Source of the DNA: UBA9926 sp913064795
GTDB taxonomy: Bacteria; Pseudomonadota; Gammaproteobacteria; Pseudomonadales; Azotimanducaceae
Assembly: GCA_045560765.1 (NCBI GenBank)
Contig: JBJKZD010000009.1
Location: 1,054,001 to 1,118,000, forward strand
DNA length: 64,000 nucleotides
Reading direction: 5' to 3'
The translations under genes were made by a program, and so were the position numbers. Shown here piece after piece: positions 8,647 to 17,834 of this stretch. Within the stretch, counting starts at the first letter, position 1. Each line of letters begins with the position of its first letter. The notes below the pieces were generated by a model. The model saw nothing but the letters and a program-made list of their open reading frames with translations. It was not told where the DNA came from and ran no database searches.

Positions 8647-9732
8647 CTACTGATCGAACATGATCACGTGACGCGCTTCCTCTCCAGTTTTTAGCGCATC
8701 AAGGGCGGTATTCACATCCTGAAGTTTAATGTGCTTGGAGATCATTTGATCGAGGTGAAGCTTGCCCCCCAAATAAAAATCAATGAATCGAGGCATGTCG
8801 ATGCGGAATCGATTGGAACCCATATTCGAGCCTTGAATTTTCTTCTCCATGAGAAAATCTACACCATGCAGTTCGACCATCGTGCCGACAGGAATCATAC
8901 CAATGACGGTCGCCGTGCCGCCGCTGGCGAGCATTTGAAAAGCCTGCTCGGCGGTCGCCTTTAGGCCAATAGCTTCAAAAGTATAGTCACAGCCGCCTTT
9001 TGTAAGTTCGATAACCTCGCCAACGGCATTGCCCGAGCTCGCATTAATCGTGTGCGTGGCGCCAACGGCCTTCGCCAGTTCGAGTTTACTATCGATCATA
9101 TCGACTGCGATGACCATGCTCGCGCCTGCGATGGCGGCACCGTTGATGGCCGCGAGTCCAACGCCGCCGCATCCGATCACAGCCACAATCGAACCAGGTT
9201 CTACGCCGGCGGTATGAAAAACGGCGCCAACACCGGTGGTGGTCGAGCAGCCGATCAGCGCCGCGCGGTCCATGGGCATATCTTCCCTGATCTTAACCAA
9301 GGCGTGCTCGTGGATGAGCATCAATTCTGCAAAGGAAGACAAGTTAAGAAATTGATGGACCGTCTCACCACCAGAGCTCAGTCGAGGATCCTCTTCTGCG
9401 GTTCGAGAGACTTCCGGGCTTTGACAGAGAGACAGGTGGCCCGTGAGGCATTTATTACAATGGCCGCAAAAAGCCGATAAGCAGGTGATAACGTGATCGC
9501 CTTTCTTGACGTAGGTGACATCACTGCCGACTTGTTCGACGACACCAGCGCTCTCGTGCCCTAAAATGGTGGGCAGCATATAAGGATAAGAGCCGTCGAG
9601 AAAATGTAAGTCGCTATGACAAACGCCAGCAGCGACGGGGCGAACAAGGACTTCCCGCGGGCCAGGTTTGGAAATTTGGACCTCCTCGATTTCCATGGGC
9701 TTATTTTGTTCTCTTAAGACAGCTGCTTTCAT
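8647..9732 (-). CDS. zinc-dependent alcohol dehydrogenase
   Basis: 361-residue medium-chain dehydrogenase/reductase. Catalytic zinc ligands are in GVCHSDLH and GHESAG; the structural zinc loop is CGHCNKCLTGHLSLC; the nucleotide-binding fold shows VIGCGGVGLAAING followed by an acidic residue (VDMIDSK) expected for NAD preference. Close in style to class-III/NDMA-type alcohol and formaldehyde dehydrogenases, but substrate is not determined. The gene is divergent from folK with 89 bases between them, and upstream of the biotinyl-carrier gene on the same strand. Confidence 0.88.
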   Translation of the reverse strand: MKAAVLREQNKPMEIEEVQISKPGPREVLVRPVAAGVCHSDLHFLDGSYPYMLPTILGHESAGVVEQVGSDVTYVKKGDHVITCLSAFCGHCNKCLTGHLSLCQSPEVSRTAEEDPRLSSGGETVHQFLNLSSFAELMLIHEHALVKIREDMPMDRAALIGCSTTTGVGAVFHTAGVEPGSIVAVIGCGGVGLAAINGAAIAGASMVIAVDMIDSKLELAKAVGATHTINASSGNAVGEVIELTKGGCDYTFEAIGLKATAEQAFQMLASGGTATVIGMIPVGTMVELHGVDFLMEKKIQGSNMGSNRFRIDMPRFIDFYLGGKLHLDQMISKHIKLQDVNTALDALKTGEEARHVIMFDQ

Positions 9733-9821
9733 GACGGACCTCGATACACGTTGTGGTTAAATTCCAAACGTTGAAACTATCATAAAAATTAGGCTGTGAC
9801 TCATGAAAGTTGTGACACTTT

Positions 9822-10331
9822 ATGAATAATCATCGGGGTGGCGAGATCCGCCGGGCGATCGTCGCGCTCGGCGCCAATTTAGGGGATCCCAGGCAACAGC
9901 TTTGCTGCGCGATGGCAGCGCTCAGAAGCCGCTTCGAGCAGGGTTTTAGCGCATCTCAAGTTTATCGAACCGCTCCGGTTGACATGTCGGCAGATGCTGG
10001 GGAATTTGCGAATGCGGTTGTGCGCTTTGATACCCCATTAGCCCCCCAGGACTTGATGGCCTTGCTTCAGAGTCTTGAGGAGTCCAGCGGACGACCCAAG
10101 GCGCACCTTAGGAACACGCCGAGAACACTAGATCTTGATTTGATTGCTCTGGGGGAGGTCAGGATGGTGACACCAGAGCTGACGTTGCCGCATCCTCGAG
10201 CAATCGAGCGGCGGTTTGTGTTGATTCCGCTCATGGAGGTGGCTCCCGATTATCGATTTCCTGGAGAGACGCTGGATCTTGAAGCCCTGACCGAACGTGC
10301 ACCCGAGCTCGATGTCAGGCGCTGGGATTAG
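9822..10331 (+). CDS. folK: 2-amino-4-hydroxy-6-hydroxymethyldihydropteridine pyrophosphokinase (HPPK)
   Basis: Transfers pyrophosphate from ATP to 6-hydroxymethyl-7,8-dihydropterin in folate synthesis. At 169 residues it has the family length. Diagnostic segments: ALGANLGDP near the N-terminus, YRTAPVD, and the PRTLDLDLIALG motif holding the metal-binding aspartates, then LPHPRAIERRFVLIPL. No clear ribosome-binding site precedes ATG 9822, so the exact start is uncertain. The stop overlaps the convergent acyl-CoA ligase stop by four bases. No other folate gene is adjacent. Confidence 0.93.
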   Translation: MNNHRGGEIRRAIVALGANLGDPRQQLCCAMAALRSRFEQGFSASQVYRTAPVDMSADAGEFANAVVRFDTPLAPQDLMALLQSLEESSGRPKAHLRNTPRTLDLDLIALGEVRMVTPELTLPHPRAIERRFVLIPLMEVAPDYRFPGETLDLEALTERAPELDVRRWD

Positions 10332-11860
10332 ATAATCATTGAGCTGTGCTCTGCCCAATACGGCGCTCTAAGCTGGCCTTTGTACAGTTTGCCAGTTGGA
10401 TGGCGGGGCAATTTCTCTGAGACATCGATACTTCGAGGACACTTGACGTGAGACAGGTTTGCTCTGCAATAAGCCATCAGCGTCTCACCGACGGTCGCCT
10501 GTAGCGCCTTTGGATAGCTTGGATTGAGCTCGACCACCGCTTTAACGGATTCTCCAAATTCAGAATCGGGAATACCAAAAACTGCCGCATCGATCACAGC
10601 CTCGTGAGTCACCAGCAAGTCCTCAATCTCTTGAGGATAAATATTGATCCCACCTGAGATAATCATGAAGGACCGACGATCTTTGAGATAAAGATACCCG
10701 TCCTCGTCTAAATAGCCCATGTCTCCAAGGGTGGTATAACCCTGGGGTGACTGGGCAGCCGCAGTCTTCTCTGGATCTCTGTGATACGCGAAGGGTGTGC
10801 CCTTGGCGAAATAGACGCCGCCAATGCTGCCCGTTGGTAGGGGTCGATTGTCATCATCGAGAATATGGAGCTCTCCATGAAACGCTTTACCAACGCTGCC
10901 CGGGTGTTTTAGCCATTCTGCGCTGGTAATGGCTGTGGATCCGTTGGACTCGGTCCCAGAATAGTATTCGTAAAGGATCTCTCCCCACCAGTCGATCATC
11001 GCTTGCTTGATATCCACCGGGCAGGGCGCAGCGGCATGAATCGCATATCGAAGACTGCTGAGGTCAAATTGACCCTTGACGGCTTCGGGAAGCGCAAGCA
11101 ATCGGTTGAACATTGTAGGCACCCATTGGCTGTGGGTGATGCGATGTTGCTGAATTAATTCTAAGGCGCTCAGGGCATCGAACTTAGGCATGATCACCGA
11201 CATGCCGCCAAGCCTGGAGACCATCAAGTTGTAGCGCAGGGGCGCCGAATGGTAGAGGGGCGCGGTCGAAAGGTAGCGCGTTGTCGGATTGATGTCGTGG
11301 AGCGCAATCCTTTTTTCAATGAGCGGCTGGACGGTACCCACAGGGCTTAAAGCGAGATCAAACCGGACCCCCTTGGGTTGGCCCGTCGTCCCGGAGGAGT
11401 AAATCATCTCCGCGCCTTCACAAGCATCATGGCAGTCAGTGGTTGGATATTCAGCAATGACCTGATGCCAATTGGGAAATTGGCCGTCGTCGAGAATAAT
11501 AATTTTTAGGTGCTTCGGTAACGCGAGCAGCTGCTGGTCGAGGAAAGTCTGTTTGGTAAAGAGAACTTTTGCCCCAGAATTTTCTAAGATGTAGCCGATT
11601 TCAGCCGCCTTAAACAGCGTGCTGATGGGTGTGTAATAGAGCCCGGAACGCTGGGCGGCCCACGCGATGGTAAGAAAACGTAAATCATTGTCCAAGAGGA
11701 TGGCAATACCATCACGGGGCTTGAGGCCCTGGGCTTTCAGAAAATGTGCGGTTTGATTCGACTCTTGATCGAGGCTCAGGTAAGTGGTCTGTGATAGCCC
11801 ATCACTGGAACAAAACGCGATCGCGTCGGGGCGAATTTGACTGTGAATGCCGGGGTGCAT
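10328..11860 (-). CDS. AMP-dependent acyl-CoA synthetase/ligase
   Basis: 510-residue adenylate-forming enzyme that would activate a carboxylic acid to its acyl-AMP and then acyl-CoA. Motifs in order: the phosphate-binding YSSGTTGQPKG, the adenine-binding YYSGTESNGS, TLGDMGYLDEDGY (core motif with the ribose-binding Asp), and PRHPTGKLYKGQLR carrying the catalytic lysine. The open frame runs further 5' to 11926, but ATG 11860 is preferred because it avoids overlap with the DUF1820 gene, which ends ten bases upstream on the same strand. The long-chain, medium-chain or aromatic substrate class is not resolved. Confidence 0.9.
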   Translation of the reverse strand: MHPGIHSQIRPDAIAFCSSDGLSQTTYLSLDQESNQTAHFLKAQGLKPRDGIAILLDNDLRFLTIAWAAQRSGLYYTPISTLFKAAEIGYILENSGAKVLFTKQTFLDQQLLALPKHLKIIILDDGQFPNWHQVIAEYPTTDCHDACEGAEMIYSSGTTGQPKGVRFDLALSPVGTVQPLIEKRIALHDINPTTRYLSTAPLYHSAPLRYNLMVSRLGGMSVIMPKFDALSALELIQQHRITHSQWVPTMFNRLLALPEAVKGQFDLSSLRYAIHAAAPCPVDIKQAMIDWWGEILYEYYSGTESNGSTAITSAEWLKHPGSVGKAFHGELHILDDDNRPLPTGSIGGVYFAKGTPFAYHRDPEKTAAAQSPQGYTTLGDMGYLDEDGYLYLKDRRSFMIISGGINIYPQEIEDLLVTHEAVIDAAVFGIPDSEFGESVKAVVELNPSYPKALQATVGETLMAYCRANLSHVKCPRSIDVSEKLPRHPTGKLYKGQLRAPYWAEHSSMII

Positions 11861-11870
11861 ACCGTCGAAA

Positions 11871-12203
11871 TTAGTCTTTGCTGCCGCCTTTTGGGGTGAA
11901 GGCGGGCATGGGGAAAGGCGCAACATTACCCTTCGCCTCAGTGATTTTACCGACGCCTTCCTTCGTTACTTCATCAATTCGAACAATCGCATGCATAGGA
12001 AGATAGCTGCGCTTGACGCCTTCGAATTCAGCTTTCAGTTTTTCCTCGCTGGGATCGACTAGCATCGCTGATCGCTCACCAAAGACCAATTCTTCAATCT
12101 CAATGAAACCGTAGAGATCGGATTGGTAAATTTGCCGTGCAAAGATCTCAAAAATTTGACCCTGATTGTAAAAAATCACTTTGTAGGTTGGCGGGGTAGA
12201 CAT
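11871..12203 (-). CDS. DUF1820 family protein
   Basis: 110-residue soluble protein beginning PPTYKVIFYNQGQIFEIFARQ, which I recognise as the DUF1820 opening (YKVIFFNQGKVYELYAR type). In many gammaproteobacteria a DUF1820 gene lies beside miaB, as here, where it is divergent from it. Function unknown. The C-terminal tail (about residues 90-110, rich in Gly/Lys/Pro) looks unstructured. The acyl-CoA ligase gene follows ten bases after its stop. Confidence 0.85.
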   Translation of the reverse strand: MSTPPTYKVIFYNQGQIFEIFARQIYQSDLYGFIEIEELVFGERSAMLVDPSEEKLKAEFEGVKRSYLPMHAIVRIDEVTKEGVGKITEAKGNVAPFPMPAFTPKGGSKD

Positions 12204-12381
12204 AATTTAAAACTCAGGGTTGTGGTGCGGTCTGCCAAATAAAATGGGGGCAGGTTTGGTGGGCCAAGTATACCGCGAATGATGACGAATATCAGGGTCA
12301 GCCTGGAACGAATTCAAGTCGCTAGTGGTTCGCGGCAGACCGGAATATAATAAGGGTCCGAAAAACGAATGCTGGTTTCCT

Positions 12382-13740
12382 TTGAGTCAACAACCCAAAT
12401 TATTTATAAAAACCCATGGCTGCCAAATGAACGAGTATGACTCGACAAAAATGGCGGATCTATTGGGCGCTTCAGAGGGCTACACCCTCACCGACACCGA
12501 GGAAGAGGCGGATTTGCTGTTGCTGAATACCTGCTCGATTCGAGAAAAAGCCCAAGAAAAGGTATTCCATCAGCTGGGACGTTGGAAAAAATTAAAAGAC
12601 AAAAACCCGAACCTTAAAATTGGTGTTGGGGGGTGCGTCGCCAGCCAAGAGGGCAGTGCGATATCTGCGCGAGCACCCTACGTTGATCTTATTTTTGGTC
12701 CACAGACGTTGCACAGGCTCCCTGATTTACTCAAATCCCAGTCGGAATCCTCCAGTCCAGTCATCGACATCAGTTTTCCCGAAATCGAAAAGTTTGATCG
12801 TTTACCGGAACCAAGCGTTGATGGACCTTCCGCTTTTGTCTCGATCATGGAGGGCTGCAGCAAGTACTGCACGTTTTGCGTGGTCCCTTACACCCGCGGT
12901 GAGGAAGTCAGCCGCCCCTTGGTGGATGTGGTTAGAGAAGTGGTCCAATTGGCAGACAAGGGCGTCAGAGAAGTCAACTTACTCGGACAAAACGTCAATG
13001 CCTATCGCGGGGAGCTACAGGAAGAACAGGTCGCGGACCTGGCGTATTTGATCGCAACGGTCGCTGCCGTTCCAGGTATTGATCGTATCCGTTACACCAC
13101 CTCGCACCCTGTGGAATTTACCGACAGCTTGATCGATCTTTATGGTGAGGTTCCTGAACTGGTCAGCCATCTCCATTTGCCGGTCCAGAGTGGGTCGGAC
13201 CGAATTCTCGCAAAAATGAAGCGCGGTCACACGGTGCTTGAGTATAAATCGAAGATCCGTCGGTTGCGGCGTCTACGACCGGAGATCAGTTTATCATCGG
13301 ATTTTATCATCGGCTTTCCTGGCGAAACAGACGAGGATTTTGCAGCGACCATGGCGCTGATTGAAGAGATCGGTTTCGATCATTCTTTTAGTTTTATCTA
13401 TAGCGCGAGACCCGGCACCCCCGCGGCTGACCTACATGATGAAACGGACATGAGGGTCAAAAAAGAGCGATTATCGATATTACAAAGCCGTATTCTCCAA
13501 CATGCGATGGGTATCAGTCGACGCATGGTTGGGACCGAGGAGGTCGTGTTGGTAACAGGAATCTCTAAGCGCGACCCCGGGCAACTCCAGGGCCGCACAG
13601 AAAACAACCGGGTGGTGAATTTTCAATCAGACCGTACTGACCTTATTGGACGATTCAGTCGAATAAGAATACTCGAGGCACTCCCCAACTCGCTGAGAGG
13701 GGAGTGGCTCACCTGCACCGATGAAGGAGCGTTATCTTGA
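12382..13740 (+). CDS. miaB: tRNA-2-methylthio-N6-dimethylallyladenosine synthase
   Basis: Radical-SAM methylthiotransferase that adds the methylthio group to i6A37 of tRNAs. N-terminal UPF0004 domain with three cysteines for the auxiliary cluster (HGCQMNEYD, NTCSIREKAQE, GVGGCVASQEG), radical SAM loop CSKYCTFC, and a C-terminal TRAM domain (GRTENNRVVNF). The text closely follows E. coli MiaB throughout. TTG 12382 gives the standard N-terminus one residue before the SQQPKLFIKTHGC stretch; GTG 12325 is an in-frame alternative with no better ribosome-binding site. The phoH-like gene starts within its stop codon region. Confidence 0.95.
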   Translation: MSQQPKLFIKTHGCQMNEYDSTKMADLLGASEGYTLTDTEEEADLLLLNTCSIREKAQEKVFHQLGRWKKLKDKNPNLKIGVGGCVASQEGSAISARAPYVDLIFGPQTLHRLPDLLKSQSESSSPVIDISFPEIEKFDRLPEPSVDGPSAFVSIMEGCSKYCTFCVVPYTRGEEVSRPLVDVVREVVQLADKGVREVNLLGQNVNAYRGELQEEQVADLAYLIATVAAVPGIDRIRYTTSHPVEFTDSLIDLYGEVPELVSHLHLPVQSGSDRILAKMKRGHTVLEYKSKIRRLRRLRPEISLSSDFIIGFPGETDEDFAATMALIEEIGFDHSFSFIYSARPGTPAADLHDETDMRVKKERLSILQSRILQHAMGISRRMVGTEEVVLVTGISKRDPGQLQGRTENNRVVNFQSDRTDLIGRFSRIRILEALPNSLRGEWLTCTDEGALS

Positions 13741-14741
13741 GTGTTGAATTATTGCCCGGCGATCAACCGGATGCGCTGGTGAATAAGACGATCAAGCTGG
13801 AACCGAATAATTCTGAAAATCTTGCGGAACTCTGCGGTCCATTCGACCGAAATCTTAAACAGATCGAAGGCCGGCTCGGGGTAAAGATAAAAAACCGGGG
13901 TCATGAATTCGAGATCTCCGGCATGGCCACTAGAGTCAATACCGCCCTAGAACTCTTGCGACACCTCTATCGCGAAGTCGGCAATGGAACGAAACTCCAG
14001 TCGGACACGCTGCATCTGTTTCTTCAGGAATCCGGTGTTGAGGCATTAACGGGTTCAAAAGATTCGGTGATGCAGCTGATCAAAACCCGAAAAAAGTCTA
14101 TTAAACCGAGAGGGGAGAACCAGAACACTTACGTCGAGGCTATTCGAGGCCACGACATCAACTTCGGGATTGGTCCAGCGGGGACCGGTAAGACTTTTTT
14201 AGCCGTGGCTTGTGCGGTGGAAGCCTTCGAGCAGGAACGGGTGAGTCGAATTCTCCTTGTACGACCAGCGGTGGAGGCCGGAGAGAAGCTGGGGTTCTTG
14301 CCGGGGGACCTGAGCCAGAAGATCGACCCTTATTTGCGCCCATTGTATGACGCGCTGTACGAATTGTTTGGATTTGAACGAGTCGAGAAATTAATTGAGA
14401 AGGGTTCCATTGAAGTTGCGCCGCTCGCCTACATGCGAGGGCGTACCCTGAATGACTCCTTCATTATTCTTGATGAAAGTCAAAATACGACGGTTGAGCA
14501 GATGAAAATGTTTCTAACGCGTATTGGATTTGGTTCAACCGTTGTTGTGACCGGTGATGTGACCCAAGTTGATTTGCCGCCTAGAACTCGTTCGGGCTTA
14601 AAACATGTGATCAATGTGCTTTCCTCGGTGAAGGGCCTTTCATTTACCCATTTCTCTTCGAGAGATGTGGTCCGGCATCCCTTGGTCCAGCGTATCGTTG
14701 AGGCTTATCAAGCCTTCGAAGATCCGGATGAGCGCAGCTAA
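13737..14741 (+). CDS. ybeZ: PhoH-like ATPase (YbeZ)
   Basis: 334 residues with an N-terminal KH-like segment and a PhoH domain: Walker A GPAGTGKT at residues 146-153, Walker B FIILDESQNTT, and VTGDVTQVDLP. Family knowledge: YbeZ works with the endoribonuclease YbeY in rRNA processing and ribosome quality control. TTG start, with GAAGGAG eight bases upstream, overlapping the miaB stop by four bases. The ybeY gene follows, which is the conserved gammaproteobacterial order. Confidence 0.93.
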   Translation: MSVELLPGDQPDALVNKTIKLEPNNSENLAELCGPFDRNLKQIEGRLGVKIKNRGHEFEISGMATRVNTALELLRHLYREVGNGTKLQSDTLHLFLQESGVEALTGSKDSVMQLIKTRKKSIKPRGENQNTYVEAIRGHDINFGIGPAGTGKTFLAVACAVEAFEQERVSRILLVRPAVEAGEKLGFLPGDLSQKIDPYLRPLYDALYELFGFERVEKLIEKGSIEVAPLAYMRGRTLNDSFIILDESQNTTVEQMKMFLTRIGFGSTVVVTGDVTQVDLPPRTRSGLKHVINVLSSVKGLSFTHFSSRDVVRHPLVQRIVEAYQAFEDPDERS

Positions 14742-14903
14742 CCATTGCGCAGCCTAAGAAAAACAGGAGCACGTCGGTGCTGTCTTTGATCGTGATGAAG
14801 TACGGTCCAGCCGATCTCCTCCTTGGCCACGAACCCGTGCAGAGTCTCGGCCATGAGAAGCGGGGAGTTCGCCTGAGGCCGTCGGATGGGGAGCGATCTG
14901 GCA

Positions 14904-15461
14904 ATGACCGTTGAAATGAACTCTCAGATTCCGGTGATGCTTGATTTTCAGCAGCCCCATTTGTTGGAAGCGCAGCTGCTGAAAGAACCGCTCACTGTCG
15001 GTTCCCAGGACGGCGCTCAAATGACCTCGACGTTGACGCAATTGCTACAGGGCGCCTGGAGAGCCGGAATTTCAACGGCTGACCTTACTGGCGAACCCAA
15101 AGCGCTGAATTGCTGCATTCGTTTCGTGGATGAGGTAGAGGGCCAAAGTTTGAACCATCAGTTCCGGGGTCGGGAATCGGCGACGAACGTGTTGTCCTTC
15201 GAAACCGCATTTGTTGATGAGGCCGAGTGCCGGCATTTGGGTGATCTAGTGCTCTGCGTCCCGGTCTTAGTGGCTGAAGCCGCGATGCAGGGTAAAACCC
15301 TGCAAGCCCACTGTTTGCACCTCGCACTTCATGGCATTCTGCACTTGATTGGGTATGATCATCAGACGGCAGATGGCCGGCGGGTGATGGAGGCATTAGA
15401 AATTAAATTGCTTAACGAGGTTGGGATTGCCAACCCCTATGAGGTTACCGGCAATGAGTGA
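14904..15461 (+). CDS. ybeY: endoribonuclease YbeY (rRNA maturation)
   Basis: Zinc-dependent single-strand endoribonuclease for 16S rRNA 3'-end maturation. The zinc motif HGILHLIGYDH is complete, and RGRESATNVLSFE is the other conserved block. About 185 residues, longer at the N-terminus than E. coli YbeY (155). ATG 14904 is chosen for a GGAG 12 bases upstream, but ATG 14886 and ATG 14916 are also in frame, so the start is uncertain. Its 3' end overlaps corC by eight bases. The 160-base gap after ybeZ holds no gene. Confidence 0.92.
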   Translation: MTVEMNSQIPVMLDFQQPHLLEAQLLKEPLTVGSQDGAQMTSTLTQLLQGAWRAGISTADLTGEPKALNCCIRFVDEVEGQSLNHQFRGRESATNVLSFETAFVDEAECRHLGDLVLCVPVLVAEAAMQGKTLQAHCLHLALHGILHLIGYDHQTADGRRVMEALEIKLLNEVGIANPYEVTGNE

Positions 15462-16299
15462 GAGCGAAACGAAGGCGGAGCAAGGGCCGACTTGGCTTGA
15501 ACGACTTTCAATGGCGCTGACGGGAGAGCCCAGCAGTCGAGCCGAATTGCTCGAAGTCCTGAGAGCATCAGAACAGCGCGAACTTCTTGATGCCGAGGCG
15601 TTATCAATCATAGAGGGTGCCCTCACCGTGTCTGACCTGAAGGCGCGCGAGATTATGGTGCCTCGCTCCCAAGTGGTATTTTTCAGAATCGATCAATCCG
15701 CGGGGGAAATTTTGACCGGCGTGATTGAGAGTGGTCATTCCAGATTTCCGATACTTGGAGATGGCAACGACGATGTTTTGGGCGTGTTGTTGGCGAAAGA
15801 TCTATTGTTTCTCGCACACCCCGACCGTTCGGAACGGTTTAACTTGCGAGACCTTCTCAGACCCTCGCCAGGGATTCCCGAAAGCAAGCGATTGAATGTG
15901 TTGCTCCAGGAATTTCGAGCCAATCGCAATCACTTGGCCATTGTCTATGATGAATATGGCAGCATGAGCGGCATCATAACCATTGAGGATGTTCTCGAGC
16001 AGATTGTTGGAGATATCGAAGATGAATTCGATTTCGATGAGGACGATTTTATCAAGCAGCACCAAGATGGGACTTATACGGTCAAGGCGCTCACCACCAT
16101 TGAAGATTTTAACCAGGTTTTTGGCAGTGCCTTCAAAGAGGAAGAATTCGACACGATAGGCGGCATGATGATGAAGCGAATCGGACGCCTGCCTAATCGC
16201 GATGACCAGGTGGTGATCGACGGCTTCGAATTCCGAGTGCTCAATGCGGATAATCGGCGGATTCACTTGCTGCAGGTCGCTCGTCGACGCGAAGACTAA
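15454..16299 (+). CDS. corC: CorC/HlyC-type CBS-domain protein (YbeX)
   Basis: 281-residue soluble protein: N-terminal acidic segment, the AREIMVPRSQV motif that opens the first CBS domain, two CBS domains (about residues 65-190), a strongly acidic linker (DEFDFDEDDF) and the CorC_HlyC transporter-associated domain at the C-terminus (TIGGMMMKRIGRLP, FEFRVLNAD). Family knowledge: implicated in Mg2+/Co2+ resistance and, as YbeX, in ribosome biology next to ybeY. ATG 15454 has GAGG eight bases upstream and overlaps the ybeY stop. It is followed without a gap by lnt. Confidence 0.92.
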   Translation: MSESETKAEQGPTWLERLSMALTGEPSSRAELLEVLRASEQRELLDAEALSIIEGALTVSDLKAREIMVPRSQVVFFRIDQSAGEILTGVIESGHSRFPILGDGNDDVLGVLLAKDLLFLAHPDRSERFNLRDLLRPSPGIPESKRLNVLLQEFRANRNHLAIVYDEYGSMSGIITIEDVLEQIVGDIEDEFDFDEDDFIKQHQDGTYTVKALTTIEDFNQVFGSAFKEEEFDTIGGMMMKRIGRLPNRDDQVVIDGFEFRVLNADNRRIHLLQVARRRED

Positions 16300-17799
16300 A
16301 TGAAGACCGGACTGCTGAGAAAGGCCCCGTTCTTGGCGGCATTTCTGGCGGGCGCAGCAATGGTGCTGAGCTTTGCACCTTGGGACTTTTCAGCCCTCAC
16401 CTACCTCGCTCTGTTTATCTTTTTATTGGCGCTCACCGCCGAAGCCCAACCGAGTCCGCTGATTCTGCACTACGTCTTTGCGTTGGGTCTCTTTGGCGTT
16501 GGGATCTCTTGGATTTTCATTAGCATCAATACCTATGGCGGCGCCTCGATACTGTTGGCTGGGGCTTTAACCGGGCTGTTTGTGCTGCTTTGGTCCCTCA
16601 CGTTTTTACCTCAGGCCCTAATTTTGAAATTTTTGTCAGGTGGGACGCTTTTGAGAGGGCTGCCTTGGTTTTCGATCGTTTGGGTTCTGGGTGAATGGTT
16701 CCGTGGTTGGTTTTTGACCGGGTTTCCCTGGCTTTATGTCGGTTATGCCCAGGGCGAAGGCCTGATTGGGGGTTGGGCGCCCTTTGGCGGTGCCCTGTTG
16801 GTGAGTTTCGTCGCGGTCCTGCTTGTTGAGCTTTCAGTTCGATGTTGGCGGAATAAAGAGATCAAGTGGCTGGGGGTGATTGTCGGGATTCTGTTGGCCA
16901 GTGCGCTGGTCTCGGAGCAAGACTTTGTTCGTGAGAAGGGCACGCTTCGGATCGCAGGCATTCAAGCCAACCTGGACCAACACACCAAGTGGCTGCCCCA
17001 GCAATTCGAGTCGAACCTAGAGGCCCATACACGGTTGATGGGGGACTTAGAGAATGCTGATCTGATTGTCTGGTCTGAAGCGTCTCTAACCCGTTTCGCG
17101 GATCAGGCCGGTCGCGAGCTCGAAGCCTTAGACCAATGGGCCGCTTCGCGTAAACAGGGACTCATTATCGGGGTGCCAAGCCGAGATGATGCGGGGTACT
17201 ACAATGGTGTGCGGGGCCTCGGCGTTGCTGAGGGGGCGTACCTTAAAAGGCACTTGGTTCCCTTCGGAGAATTCGTACCCCTAGCCCCTTTGCTGCGCGG
17301 TGCGATCGATTTTTTTGATCTGCCAATGTCCCGAAATCAGCCAGGTCCGATGGATCAAGTGCCGATCACCTTTTTGGAACACTCGCTGTCCGTTTCTATC
17401 TGTTATGAGGTTGTCAATGCGGAGTTGGTCCGGCTCAGTGCTGTTGATCCAGCCCTCATGCTGACAGTCAGCAATGACACCTGGTTCGGCCGTTCTATGG
17501 GCCCGGAGCAGCACCTTGAAATAGCTCAAATGCGGGCCCGAGAAATGGGTCGGTCGATGTTTCGCGTCACCAATAACGGCGTTACAGCCCTGATTTCGAA
17601 CCGCGGCGAAGTGCTTGCGCGGTTGCCGAGTGATGGGCCTGGAGTCTTGATGGAAACAGTCAAACTCTATGAGGGGAAAACCCCCTTCGCGGGATGGGGA
17701 CATTGGCCTTTGATCACAGCTTGCCTGCTCCTGCTGGGCTTAGGTTTAGCTGAAAGACTGCAGATCAGGTCTTGGGTTAGCCGATGGAGAGGGCCATAA
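16300..17799 (+). CDS. lnt: apolipoprotein N-acyltransferase
   Basis: Inner-membrane enzyme completing triacylation of lipoproteins. 499 residues: about six N-terminal membrane spans, a periplasmic nitrilase-like domain and a C-terminal span (WPLITACLLLLGLGLA). The catalytic triad is visible as Glu in WSEASLTR, Lys in YLKRHLVPFGEF and Cys in SVSICYEVV. SNDTWFGRSMGPEQHL is the conserved late motif. It starts one base after the corC stop, so the two genes are surely co-transcribed; lptE, an acylated lipoprotein, is encoded two genes downstream. Confidence 0.94.
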   Translation: MKTGLLRKAPFLAAFLAGAAMVLSFAPWDFSALTYLALFIFLLALTAEAQPSPLILHYVFALGLFGVGISWIFISINTYGGASILLAGALTGLFVLLWSLTFLPQALILKFLSGGTLLRGLPWFSIVWVLGEWFRGWFLTGFPWLYVGYAQGEGLIGGWAPFGGALLVSFVAVLLVELSVRCWRNKEIKWLGVIVGILLASALVSEQDFVREKGTLRIAGIQANLDQHTKWLPQQFESNLEAHTRLMGDLENADLIVWSEASLTRFADQAGRELEALDQWAASRKQGLIIGVPSRDDAGYYNGVRGLGVAEGAYLKRHLVPFGEFVPLAPLLRGAIDFFDLPMSRNQPGPMDQVPITFLEHSLSVSICYEVVNAELVRLSAVDPALMLTVSNDTWFGRSMGPEQHLEIAQMRAREMGRSMFRVTNNGVTALISNRGEVLARLPSDGPGVLMETVKLYEGKTPFAGWGHWPLITACLLLLGLGLAERLQIRSWVSRWRGP

Positions 17800-17834
17800 G
17801 GTAGAATGGGCGCTTTCTGGGTAGGAAATAGAGC